Source of the DNA: Treponema sp. UBA6988
GTDB taxonomy: Bacteria > Spirochaetota > Spirochaetia > Treponematales > Treponemataceae
Length of the DNA: 64,000 bases
Reading direction: 5' to 3'
NCBI GenBank assembly: GCA_002448445.1
Contig: DJYC01000003.1
Span: 26,063 to 90,062 of the forward strand
Shown: in pieces, positions 26,303-33,768 of the stretch
Numbering within the stretch: the stretch's first letter is position 1
Layout of the letters: each line of letters begins with the position of its first letter
Notes under the pieces: model-generated
What the model was told of the DNA's origin: nothing
Seen by the model: the letters and a program-made list of their open reading frames with translations, nothing else
The model's database searches: none
Program-made: the position numbers and the translations under genes

Positions 26303-26668
26303 TTACCGTTTTTCCTTGTAAGCGTAGCCAAAATTAATTGGCGGTGCTGTTACTGAGACATAAATAAACTCTCCGTCACCATCGTTTAAAAGTCCGTGAA
26401 CATCTTTGTCTGCAAAACGCGCTACGTCTCCTGCCTTAAATTCCTTTTCTTTATCGTCTGCCAGAAGCAGCTTTCCGCTTCCTTTTAAAGCATACCATAT
26501 TTGTTCCGATGCGTCATGGGTGTGGCGGGGTTGGCTTGCTCCAGGAACAAGGTGAACTTCCGTAATGGTAACTCTTTTGCTTGTTGAATTTTCAGGATTC
26601 AAAAGCTGGCGGGAGACAACTCCCGGGTTTGCCAAGTCCTTAATGTCTTTTTCTGCAATAAATTCCAT
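26303..26668 (-). CDS. Single-domain cupin protein
   Basis: A 121-residue cupin with both conserved motifs: PRHTHDASEQIWYALKGSG and VARFADKDVHGLLN; the histidines and glutamate can bind one metal ion. Such proteins act as small dioxygenases, isomerases or sensors. The specific reaction is not visible. AGGAG, inside the upstream GNAT relic, precedes its ATG. It is now the first intact gene of the leftward operon. Confidence 0.86.
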   Translation of the reverse strand: MEFIAEKDIKDLANPGVVSRQLLNPENSTSKRVTITEVHLVPGASQPRHTHDASEQIWYALKGSGKLLLADDKEKEFKAGDVARFADKDVHGLLNDGDGEFIYVSVTAPPINFGYAYKEKR

Positions 26669-26680
26669 TTTGCGCTCCTG

Positions 26681-26802
26681 TTATAAATTGATTGTCATGC
26701 TTGCCGTATTTTCATTGAAGCCGAGGCTTTTATAGAGAAAGTGCCCCATTTCCATTGCGTCAAGACTCCTATGTCTCTTGCATCCGTCTTTTTAACTTCC
26801 AT
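26681..26802 (-). pseudogene. GNAT acetyltransferase relic with internal deletion
   Basis: A good AGGAGG site and ATG start a frame reading MEVKKTDARDIGVLTQ, a typical GNAT N-terminus. In another frame, a few bases on, the strand encodes GHFLYKSLGFNENTASMTIN and a stop, a typical GNAT C-terminus. The central part, about 110 codons, is missing and the two ends are out of frame. The ribosome site of the cupin gene starts at its stop codon, so the relic still serves as leader of the operon. Confidence 0.65.
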
Positions 26803-26875
26803 CTTTAGCCTCCTGCATTAACTTTTAACAAAAAAAATCATTGATCTTTTCTTGACAATGGTATTATACTTAATA

Positions 26876-26911
26876 AAATAATGTAAGAAAACTGTAAAAT
26901 TTACATTATTT
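26876..26911. promoter_or_regulatory. Candidate operator between divergent operons
   Basis: AAATAATGTAA (26876-26886) and TTACATTATTT (26901-26911) are exact inverted repeats with 14 bases between. They lie between the leftward cupin/GNAT operon and the rightward AraC gene, beside TATAAT on the minus strand (26864-26869) and TTGACA on the plus strand (26862-26867). The AraC protein is the obvious candidate to bind. Confidence 0.55.
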
Positions 26912-26963
26912 GATAACAATTTTTTATGCTAAAAGTAATATTGTTATTAAATTGGGGTATGCG

Positions 26964-27866
26964 ATGGCCAGTAAAAAAAAGGGAATTATTGCAAAGCGAA
27001 AAGACGGATCGGAAATTGTAAAGTACGATGACCCTTCTTTTCCTTCTTATATTTTTGACGGATATCTTGTTTCAGGCTGTAGTTGGGAGCGGATTCCCCA
27101 CTATCACGAGGACGTGGAGATTGTTGCCGTTAAAAGCGGTGAGATGGCCTACATGGTGGAAGGAACTTGTGTAAAGCTAAAAAAAGGCGACACTATCTTT
27201 GTAAACTCTGGAAGCATACATTATTCCCTTTCCACTACAAACCGTGTTGCCCGCTATATAATTGCCATCCTTCACCCTAGTATTATCTGCTCTTCTTTTG
27301 CAGTTGAACAAAAAGCGGTAAAGCCTATAATCACAGACAAGAGCGTTTCCTTCGTTCATTTTAAGGCGGAAGATTTTGACGGTCCTTTGATTTACCAGGC
27401 CCTTCTTGACATGGAAAGGGAAACGAATGGAAGCGAGTTCTTGATAACAAAATATTTCTTTGAAGTCTGGGATATTATAATGCGCCGCTTTACCGACGCT
27501 TACCGCCTTCACATTCACAGGATAGACGAAGGTTCTGGCCACAATGCAAAACTAAAGTCGATGATGCTTTATATTGACGAGCACTACATGGACCGCATTA
27601 CTTTAGGCAGCATTGCAAAGGCAGGTGGGGTTAGTCAAAGCCTTTGCAACCAAATATTCAATAAGCTTACGGAAAAATCTCCGGTTGAATATTTGATGTA
27701 CTACCGTTGCCGAAAGGTTTCAGACTTGCTCCAGTCCAGTGACATGTCAATGTCTGAGATTGCAGAAGTGACAGGTTTTTCTGGAGCAAGCTATATGGCT
27801 GAAACTTTTAAAAAATATTTTAACCAGTCGCCTAGGGACTTTAGGAAGGCACAAAAAAAAGTCTAA
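26964..27866 (+). CDS. AraC-family regulator with N-terminal cupin domain
   Basis: A 300-residue regulator. Residues 30-110 are a cupin-like ligand pocket (RIPHYHEDVEIVAVKSG; KKGDTIFVNSGSIHYS) and the last 100 residues hold two helix-turn-helix units (SIAKAGGVSQSLCNQIFNKL; MSEIAEVTGFSGASYMAETF; SPRDFRKAQ). The ATG after GGGGT was chosen rather than an upstream in-frame one. It is divergent from the cupin/GNAT operon and shares a 160-bp control region with an inverted repeat, so it probably regulates that operon. A partial copy of its first recognition helix occurs downstream of the zinc-ribbon gene near base 35590. Confidence 0.9.
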   Translation: MASKKKGIIAKRKDGSEIVKYDDPSFPSYIFDGYLVSGCSWERIPHYHEDVEIVAVKSGEMAYMVEGTCVKLKKGDTIFVNSGSIHYSLSTTNRVARYIIAILHPSIICSSFAVEQKAVKPIITDKSVSFVHFKAEDFDGPLIYQALLDMERETNGSEFLITKYFFEVWDIIMRRFTDAYRLHIHRIDEGSGHNAKLKSMMLYIDEHYMDRITLGSIAKAGGVSQSLCNQIFNKLTEKSPVEYLMYYRCRKVSDLLQSSDMSMSEIAEVTGFSGASYMAETFKKYFNQSPRDFRKAQKKV

Positions 27867-27891
27867 GCTAAAATTACCAAGGTGCGCTTTT

Positions 27892-28437
27892 TTAAGAAGA
27901 TGCTTTTCCGAATCCGTTGAACCAGGCACGCTCCTCAAAAGATTTTTTCTTTGGTGCGTTTGCTTCTCCTTCTGCAATGCCAACTGGTAGAAAGCAGACA
28001 AGCTCGTAATCTTCTGGTACGCCAAGAATGTCTGCCATCTTTCTTCCGATTTTATCTTCATCTGTTATGTGGCCTTCGTACCAGCAGCTTTGGTAACCAA
28101 GTTCCACAATTGCAAGCAGCATGTTTTCTATTGCGGCTGAATAGTCCTGGGTTGCAAAACAGCGGTCCCTGTATGCGGGTATGCGCTTTGTTAGGACACA
28201 AATCATTGCAGGTGCCGTTTCTGCAACGGAAGGAACAATAACTTCCTTTAATTTTTTTAGCAGGTCCGGCTCATCTACCGCGATTAAACTTGTTGTCTGT
28301 TTGTTGCATCCTGATGGAGCGGCAAGTCCTGCTTGCATTATTTTTACCAAATCACTTTTGGGAACTTTTTGTTCCTTGTATTTTCCGCGGTAGCTTCTTC
28401 TGCTCATTATAAGATTTAACATTTCCATTTTTTTCAT
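27892..28437 (-). CDS. Nitroreductase-family flavoprotein
   Basis: A 181-residue FMN-dependent oxidoreductase of the nitroreductase family. It starts with the usual SRRSYRGKYKEQKVP phosphate/FMN contact and PSGCNKQTTSLIAV, and has GYQSCWYEGHI and the C-terminal VGIAEGEANAPKKKSFEE. Members reduce nitroaromatics, quinones or flavins. At 181 residues it is a short, minimal member. GGAG precedes the start. It is convergent with the AraC gene. Confidence 0.9.
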   Translation of the reverse strand: MKKMEMLNLIMSRRSYRGKYKEQKVPKSDLVKIMQAGLAAPSGCNKQTTSLIAVDEPDLLKKLKEVIVPSVAETAPAMICVLTKRIPAYRDRCFATQDYSAAIENMLLAIVELGYQSCWYEGHITDEDKIGRKMADILGVPEDYELVCFLPVGIAEGEANAPKKKSFEERAWFNGFGKASS

Positions 28438-28651
28438 TTACTCCTTTTTTCATTTGATTCCTTGTTTATACTATATCAAAAAAATATTGGGCAATACAAC
28501 AGACAATCTTTGTTTTACTAGAAAAGATGCAAATAAAGTAATTTTTGTACACTACCATTGGAGGTCTTGACCAGACAATTTTTTTTGAATAAGTTAATAC
28601 GGTGTTGCCGCTCTTACTTTCACAGCAATTCAATATGCAAAAGGAGACAAA

Positions 28652-29200
28652 ATGCAGCTTGGCCTTAAGAGGGGAGAGGTTTCTGTTGAAGAGCATAATC
28701 CGGAATGGGAAGCCTTTGCCAAAAAAACAATAAATGACCTAAAAGAAATTCTTTCTGACCATGCAGTTGACATTCAGCACGTTGGCAGCACGGCGATCAA
28801 AAATATTTGTGCAAAGCCAATAATAGACCTTGCTGTGGCCACCTTGGATTTTAACCCCATCCTTAGCATGAACAAAAAATTGGAAGCAGGCGGCTTTATT
28901 TTTAGGGGGCAGGATTACGATGACCAATACCTGTATGTTTGCGGCGGGGAAGACTACAGGACGGTTCATGTGCATGTTGTGCTTTACAATTCTGAGCGCT
29001 GGAATAATTACTTGAACATGAGGGATTATCTTAACAGCCACAAAGAAGACGCAAGGGCTTATTCCGAACTAAAAGAATCATTGGCTAAGCAGTACCCCAA
29101 AGACAGAATAAAATATACGGAAATGAAATGCACTTTTATAAATGGGATATTGGACAAAGCAAAGGAATGGCGCAAGTGCATTGGCAATTCCAGCAGGTAG
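28652..29200 (+). CDS. GrpB-family protein (nucleotidyltransferase fold)
   Basis: A 182-residue member of the GrpB/UPF0157 family. The characteristic DIQHVGSTAIKNICAKPIID segment (about residues 40-59) is the nucleotidyltransferase-like core, and the late RWNNYLNMRDYLNSH matches the family's helical end. The biochemical role of this family is not established; some members are fused to dephospho-CoA kinase. AAGGAG precedes the start. It is followed by an unknown membrane protein after 21 bases. Confidence 0.88.
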   Translation: MQLGLKRGEVSVEEHNPEWEAFAKKTINDLKEILSDHAVDIQHVGSTAIKNICAKPIIDLAVATLDFNPILSMNKKLEAGGFIFRGQDYDDQYLYVCGGEDYRTVHVHVVLYNSERWNNYLNMRDYLNSHKEDARAYSELKESLAKQYPKDRIKYTEMKCTFINGILDKAKEWRKCIGNSSR

Positions 29201-29221
29201 GCCTTGGGCTAAGGAGAGAGT

Positions 29222-30190
29222 ATGGGAATTCTTATTAGACAAATAATTACTTCTATTTTAAATCTTTTTTCCCGCAAAGAAGGGGAAGCCGAACTAAAAA
29301 AGCAGAAGAGTGAATATATTAGCAGAGAAAATTTTTCTGTTCATGCGCCAAAGTGGATAATTCCTCTTCTTGTGGTGTATGAATTGATATTTGCAGGCTT
29401 TTTTGTTTTTTCGTATTTGTATGATGTAAAAATTGCAAGTGTCTTTTTTGTGGCCTTTTGCATCTTTGGCTTTGTGGGGCTTATGTTTGACATTGGTTTT
29501 TGCATTAAAGTTGAAGGTCAGCAGCTTTCTGTTACCAGGCTTTTTAGGGGAACAAAGTTCTTTTTGAGGAGTGACATAATTTCTGTACGGATAGATAATG
29601 CTGGTGCTGTTATACTTGTTTTGGGAAAAGAAAAAATTCATATTGATCCTACCATGGTAAATAAAGACTATTTTTATTCCTTTGCACAAGGCTGTGCTTG
29701 GTCGAATGCAGATTCCGGGATAAGGCAGACATACAAGGTGTATAGAAATAAAGGTGAGTATATTTTTCTTATGGTTATACTTGGCCTTTTGCTTTCTTTT
29801 TCTGTTTTTTACTTTTTGGATCTTAGAAACTGTACTTTTGCAGATAAGGTTCTTGGGCTTTTTCTTCTTTTTGCAATAGCAATTGTTTCTTTGGTTTATC
29901 TGGTCTGCCTTATTAACCACACAATAATTGTGGAAGAGCAAAGACGCTGCTTTTACTATAAAAAAGGATTCCTAAGAAAAATGGCAAACGTAGGACAGAT
30001 AAAGTCTTTTGAGAGAAAGACGCGTTTTTTGGAAAGTGCATCCAATTATTTTTTGACCATATGCCTGCCAAATGGGAAAAGCGACTTGGTAAAGTTTGCG
30101 TCTCTTGATGAAAATTCAGACCGCTTTTGCAACTATCTAGAAAAAGAACTTTCCTCTTGCAAAAACGATGTTACTGAATATGAGGGATAG
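29222..30190 (+). CDS. Membrane protein with two helix-pair plus PH-like units
   Basis: I do not recognise a named family. The 322-residue protein has a hairpin of two membrane helices at about residues 43-90, a soluble part (CIKVEGQQLSVTRLF to KIHIDPTMVNKDYFYSF) looking like a bacterial PH-type barrel, a second helix hairpin at about 175-228, and a second similar soluble part (HTIIVEEQRRCFYYKKGFL onward). The layout suggests an internal duplication. It may bind lipid headgroups or sense envelope state, which is inference only. AAGGAG precedes the ATG. Confidence 0.7.
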   Translation: MGILIRQIITSILNLFSRKEGEAELKKQKSEYISRENFSVHAPKWIIPLLVVYELIFAGFFVFSYLYDVKIASVFFVAFCIFGFVGLMFDIGFCIKVEGQQLSVTRLFRGTKFFLRSDIISVRIDNAGAVILVLGKEKIHIDPTMVNKDYFYSFAQGCAWSNADSGIRQTYKVYRNKGEYIFLMVILGLLLSFSVFYFLDLRNCTFADKVLGLFLLFAIAIVSLVYLVCLINHTIIVEEQRRCFYYKKGFLRKMANVGQIKSFERKTRFLESASNYFLTICLPNGKSDLVKFASLDENSDRFCNYLEKELSSCKNDVTEYEG

Positions 30191-30200
30191 TTTAAATAAG

Positions 30201-30306
30201 CCTACGCCCGATTGAAAGGGTTGCCGCAGGCAAGACCGAAGGGCCGGAGCGTTAGCGTAGCCCTGGAAAGCGGGGAATGCAGCGGCATGAATTCCCGATT
30301 GCAGCA
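30201..30306 (+). repeat. Dispersed hairpin element, copy 1 (degenerate)
   Basis: The copy starts with CCTACGCCCGATTG, then AAAGGG where other copies have GGAGGGGC, then the hairpin TTGCC-GCA-GGCAA (30221-30233), and continues with GGAGCG...GCCCTGGAAAGC, resembling the copy at 59391-59468. The right-end GGAACCCCG of other copies is not conserved here. Confidence 0.6.
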
Positions 30307-30352
30307 TTTTGATGAATGTAAAAGTTGGCATGCCGTCCTTATTCTGCAAGGA

Positions 30353-30386
30353 TTGCCTATTTTTATTTTTGTGCTATAATTAAAAC
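30353..30386 (+). promoter_or_regulatory. Promoter giving a leaderless transcript
   Basis: TTGCCT (30353-30358), 16 bases, then TATAAT (30375-30380), and only six bases to the ATG of the next gene, which has no Shine-Dalgarno. Transcription would start at or next to the start codon. Confidence 0.6.
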
Positions 30387-31223
30387 ATGAAAGTTTTATC
30401 GACCGTCTGTTTTGGACTATTAACTCTTCTTTTTGCATGGGGAATTTTCTTTTTTGTTGGAAAGATAAGGGGCGTTTTGTCTGCAAGAAACGCATTCAAA
30501 AAATTAACGGCAGACCTTCCTGTTTTGACAACCGACGAAGAAATTGCTGGCGCTTTGCAGGGCGAACCAAAAGTCTACCTTGTTAAGGACTTTGCCTTTT
30601 ACGATGGCGAAACCGTAAATGATTCTGCCCTTGATGTACTTAAGGGTGAATACCTTTGCATAAAAATTCAAAAGGAAACTTACACCCGCCCCCATAGCTT
30701 GCGCAAGGAAAGCTGGTACTGGAAGCGCGAAGACTTTGCAGAGCTGCGCGGTAAGTTCCGCTTTAACAAGGGAGTGGCTTTTGAGATTCCGGAAAATGTA
30801 AGGCTGGAATTTCCAATTGCCGCATATTCCAATCTAAAAAAAGATGACGTAAAGTTTGACAAGGCTTCAAAAATTTCTATGGCAAGATATTATCCCGACG
30901 GTTTGAATGTGGACCTTGAGCATGTAAAGCAAAGGCTAAGCAAGCCGGCTGTCCGCTATGCCTATGCCTATATGAAGGGCGGTGAAAAAGTAACTTTTGC
31001 TGCCCGCATTGGAAAGGGGAGCGTGGACTTGAATGTTCTTGGCGGAAATAATGTTGTAAGGGTTTGTGGTACAGACAATGCTCTTTCTAAAATTCAGGAA
31101 CTTGATGGCGAAGTTTTTATAAAGGTTTTTCTTCTTGGAATAGGAATTGTGTTTAGCTTTGTGCTTGGCATTGTTTTTCTTATTTTGTTTATAGACAAGA
31201 TTCAGAATTTGTTTGCCAAGTAA
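30387..31223 (+). CDS. Unrecognised membrane-anchored protein
   Basis: A 278-residue protein with one membrane helix at each end: residues 5-27 (STVCFGLLTLLFAWGIFFFV) and about 248-273. The large middle part, rich in lysine and aromatic residues (KESWYWKREDFAELRGKF), is probably outside or in the cytoplasm depending on topology. No domain is recognised. It resembles in layout the E3 ubiquitin ligase-like GIDE-type bacterial proteins (two helices around a soluble domain), but that comparison is weak. The start lacks a ribosome site and follows a -10 box directly. Confidence 0.65.
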   Translation: MKVLSTVCFGLLTLLFAWGIFFFVGKIRGVLSARNAFKKLTADLPVLTTDEEIAGALQGEPKVYLVKDFAFYDGETVNDSALDVLKGEYLCIKIQKETYTRPHSLRKESWYWKREDFAELRGKFRFNKGVAFEIPENVRLEFPIAAYSNLKKDDVKFDKASKISMARYYPDGLNVDLEHVKQRLSKPAVRYAYAYMKGGEKVTFAARIGKGSVDLNVLGGNNVVRVCGTDNALSKIQELDGEVFIKVFLLGIGIVFSFVLGIVFLILFIDKIQNLFAK

Positions 31224-31256
31224 AAGGGCTTTGGATAAAATTGTTCTGATAAAAAA

Positions 31257-31556
31257 CTAAAGCCATTTTACAAAACCGTCCAGTCTTTCTACCTTGCGGA
31301 CTGCTTGCTCCAGGCTTTCTGCAAAACCAGCGGAGGCCAAGCAGTCCTTTGCACCAGGAATGTTTTCTAAGCGTATTTCAAAACAGCTGCATTCTTTGTC
31401 GTTTGCAATTGAATCTTCATCTTCAAAGTCACCGCTTCCGGGCATAAAGTCTGCCCTGCAAATGTAGGCAAAATATTCTTTGCTTTCTGCGTAGGAAAAA
31501 AGTGCAGTCTTTACAATTTTGTCTTCTTTGTTGCAAGTGCCACTTTTAGATGCCAT
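31257..31556 (-). CDS. Hypothetical protein
   Basis: A 99-residue acidic protein (for example SGDFEDEDSIANDKECSCFE) with several cysteines near the N-terminus and middle and no membrane helix. GGAA precedes the ATG at a somewhat long distance. It lies 17 bases after the SIMPL lipoprotein gene on the same strand, so the two are probably cotranscribed. I recognise no family; an accessory small cytoplasmic protein is all that can be said. Confidence 0.6.
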   Translation of the reverse strand: MASKSGTCNKEDKIVKTALFSYAESKEYFAYICRADFMPGSGDFEDEDSIANDKECSCFEIRLENIPGAKDCLASAGFAESLEQAVRKVERLDGFVKWL

Positions 31557-31573
31557 TTTCTAGCGTTCCTTTT

Positions 31574-32302
31574 TTATTTTAGCTCGTAGGTAATATCCAT
31601 CACTATGCTGATTTCTTTCTTGCCGGAAGAAATGGGTGTGGAAGCTCCTGCTGCATCATCATAAGGAGTGTCTGGCCCCCATGTCTGCGTAATGGAATTT
31701 GAAGCAGAAAATCTACTTCCGTAACCATTGTTCGTGTCTTCCTTCATTGTAAGAACTTTTCCAAGTTTTGTGCCTGCAACAGAAACGGATTCCTCTGCAA
31801 TAGCCCTTGCATTTTCTATGGCAAGAGTCCTGGCCCTTTTTATTGCCTTTACCTCATCTTCATAGCTAAAAGAAATTCCGTCTACGCCGGTTGCACCGTT
31901 TCTTATGCCAAGGTCAATAATGTCTCCGGCTTTTTCTATATCCTGTACCGTAACCTTTATGCGGTTTGTAACACAGTAAAGTCCGTAAACCTTTTCTTCA
32001 TTCTTCCAATGCGACTCCTGCGAAATTTCATAGTCATAGGTCTGAAGGTTTTCCGCTGTAACACCTTTTGCCAAAAGCGCATCCTGAATTTTTTTCATGG
32101 CCTTTGCATTTTCTTCCTGAGCCTCTTTTATGTCGCTCTTTCGCGTTATGACAGCAAGCTTTACCGTTGCCTTGTCCGGGGTAACAATAACTTTTCCTGT
32201 GCCGCTAACCGCAATAGACCGCATCTTGTTAACGTCTTTTTGTGAGCAGGACAAAAATGCAAGCATGGAAAGTGCCGCAAAAACCAGTGCCGATTTTTTC
32301 AT
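31574..32302 (-). CDS. SIMPL-domain lipoprotein
   Basis: A 242-residue exported protein. The signal peptide ends in a spirochaetal-type lipobox, LAFLSCSQ, so Cys19 should be lipidated and the protein anchored in a membrane facing the periplasm. Residues 28-240 form the SIMPL (DUF541) domain: SIAVSGTGKVIVTPDKATV, the long helix with EENAKAMKKIQDALLAKGV, and the ending KEISIVMDITYELK. Members such as YggE form large oligomers and are linked to envelope stress; exact action is not known. Followed by a small unknown gene. Confidence 0.88.
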   Translation of the reverse strand: MKKSALVFAALSMLAFLSCSQKDVNKMRSIAVSGTGKVIVTPDKATVKLAVITRKSDIKEAQEENAKAMKKIQDALLAKGVTAENLQTYDYEISQESHWKNEEKVYGLYCVTNRIKVTVQDIEKAGDIIDLGIRNGATGVDGISFSYEDEVKAIKRARTLAIENARAIAEESVSVAGTKLGKVLTMKEDTNNGYGSRFSASNSITQTWGPDTPYDDAAGASTPISSGKKEISIVMDITYELK

Positions 32303-32393
32303 ATCAATCCTCTTTTTGTAAAATATGTTTTATTATAGGCAAATGTAGAAAAAAAAACTAGTCAGGCTTTACTGGCAGGCTTTTAAAATATTT

Positions 32394-32618
32394 TTATCCT
32401 TCCCAGCCACGGTTTAGCTTTTTGAATTTTTCCCACACTTCAAGGGCAAGCTTTACCGCATCCTCGTAATTTTCGTGCAGCACCGCTTTTCCGTTTGCAT
32501 TCCTAAGCTTGTACTTTCCGTCCTTCGTATGTTCAATCATTGGAACATGTTCATGGTCGCATACGCTGAACCATTTTCCGCTAATCTGTTCTTTGTGCCA
32601 TTTAAAATTATTTTTCAT
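32394..32618 (-). CDS. Hypothetical small protein
   Basis: A 74-residue protein starting KNNFKWHKEQISGKW. The ATG after GGAGGAAAC was preferred to an upstream frame extension that runs through a repeat. It is basic, has Trp and His clusters (WFSVCDHEHVPMIEH) and a C-terminal helix (EDAVKLALEVWEKFKKL). No family recognised. It follows the basic protein gene at 32702-33466, separated by a hairpin repeat. Confidence 0.6.
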   Translation of the reverse strand: MKNNFKWHKEQISGKWFSVCDHEHVPMIEHTKDGKYKLRNANGKAVLHENYEDAVKLALEVWEKFKKLNRGWEG

Positions 32619-32640
32619 GTTTCCTCCAAAAATTTTCTTC

Positions 32641-32700
32641 ATGAGGGGAGAAGTCTCTCCCCCACGCCGCACTTCGTTGCGCCGTCCCCCTCTCAACGGG
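32641..32700 (-). repeat. Intergenic GC-rich hairpin repeat
   Basis: On the plus strand GGGGAGA and TCTCCCC form a tight hairpin around 32645-32662, next to CCGCACTTCGTTGCGCCG. The GCAACGAAGT core recurs in the hairpin elements at 36189-36378 and 61805-61910, so this is probably a fragment of a related repeat. Confidence 0.45.
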
Positions 32701-32701
32701 C

Positions 32702-33466
32702 TCAATCGCCGCCCGTAACGCCCGCTTCAAATTCTTTGCGCAAGTGTAAAAGTTCTTCTTTTAGCTGCGCCCTCAACTGCTTGTTGGGCTTCTTCTTCTC
32801 CCAGCGCAAATGCCAGCTTGTGCGGTAACCTTGGTAATGCCAAAGCTGACATTCCTTTTTGCGGTCCAGCCAGTTGGAAATCTTTTTTGCTTCAGATTGG
32901 GCCTCCGAGTTTGGAATGGAAAGCCAGTTCCAAAAAAGTTTTTCTTCATGCTCGCGTAAGTATGTTCGCGGAATTGCAGGGGGGTAAATGTAAACTGCAT
33001 TGCCCCTTACATCGTACCTGTCACAGCCTTGACCAAAATACTTTTTTGCAGCCATGCTCAGCTTCTGGAAACTTTCTTCTGAGATGTCAAGAAGTTTTAG
33101 CTGCCCCTTTTTATAGAGCTTGTCCTTAAAATACAAGTCCTTCATTTTTTCTTCGGCAGAAAAGTCCCAGGGGAGTATACGGTTGTTGAACTCGCATTTG
33201 TAACTCTTTAGGTTGCAGAACCTGAAGGGCTTTTCGGAAAAGGTGAACCATGAACTTGCGGCTTCTACGGCTTCGGCAAGACCATCGTCAAGATTGTTAA
33301 GGGATTCGATGGGCACGAGCTTTACCTTGTAGCCAACAAGAGTTTTGGGGATTGGGACATACTCCTTTGATTCCCGGCATTCCTTTTCAAGCTGCCACTT
33401 TTGTTTTTCTGCGCACAGGAGCTTCTTGTGGTAGCGTAACTTTTCCTTGCTTTTTGTAGGCCTCAT
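32702..33466 (-). CDS. Unrecognised basic protein
   Basis: A 254-residue soluble protein, strongly basic at both ends (RPTKSKEKLRYHKKLLCAEK; RWEKKKPNKQLRAQLKEELL), with a tryptophan-rich centre. No enzyme motif or membrane helix is visible. The ATG with GAGGTG five bases before it was preferred to a GTG four codons upstream. High lysine and the coiled-coil-like C-terminus would fit a nucleic-acid or ribosome-associated protein, but this is inference. Its gene stands alone between repeats. Confidence 0.6.
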   Translation of the reverse strand: MRPTKSKEKLRYHKKLLCAEKQKWQLEKECRESKEYVPIPKTLVGYKVKLVPIESLNNLDDGLAEAVEAASSWFTFSEKPFRFCNLKSYKCEFNNRILPWDFSAEEKMKDLYFKDKLYKKGQLKLLDISEESFQKLSMAAKKYFGQGCDRYDVRGNAVYIYPPAIPRTYLREHEEKLFWNWLSIPNSEAQSEAKKISNWLDRKKECQLWHYQGYRTSWHLRWEKKKPNKQLRAQLKEELLHLRKEFEAGVTGGD

Positions 33467-33768
33467 GTTACACCTCACGTCCTTTGATTTTTTTTAATCG
33501 GCACGCAAGGCATGGGAGCCATAACGAGTTGTCTGATTTTTGAAAGGTTAAAAAAATTGGTGATGCGGCTCATGTTTCTAGTGCCTCCACGCAAGCATGA
33601 AGGTTCAAAGCATAAACCACAGCGGCTGTCCGTTCTTTGCAGCAACAGCCGGCTTTTAATTTGTGTCTTGTAAATGCAGTATATCAAAAATATTCAGGCT
33701 TGTCATTAAAGATGTGCTTTAATATTTCTCTGCTAGACAAAGATTTTATTTTCTGCAAAAATAAAAAT
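33467..33768. other. Non-coding stretch of about 300 bases
   Basis: It holds no convincing gene. AGCGGCTGT and ACAGCCGGCT around 33620-33654 can form a stem followed by TTTT, a possible weak rightward terminator. AT-rich promoter-like sequence for the following gene lies between 33660 and 33768 but no clear -35/-10 pair was picked out. Confidence 0.4.

Noticed and set aside
29294..29941. 215-codon open frame on the minus strand
   Set aside because: It is antisense to the helix-pair membrane protein; the lysine- and asparagine-rich product has no motif and arises from T-rich hydrophobic codons.
33475..33687. 70-codon open frame on the minus strand in the gap before the zinc-ribbon gene
   Set aside because: No ribosome site, no recognisable motif and it reads through the stem at 33620-33654; treated as non-coding.
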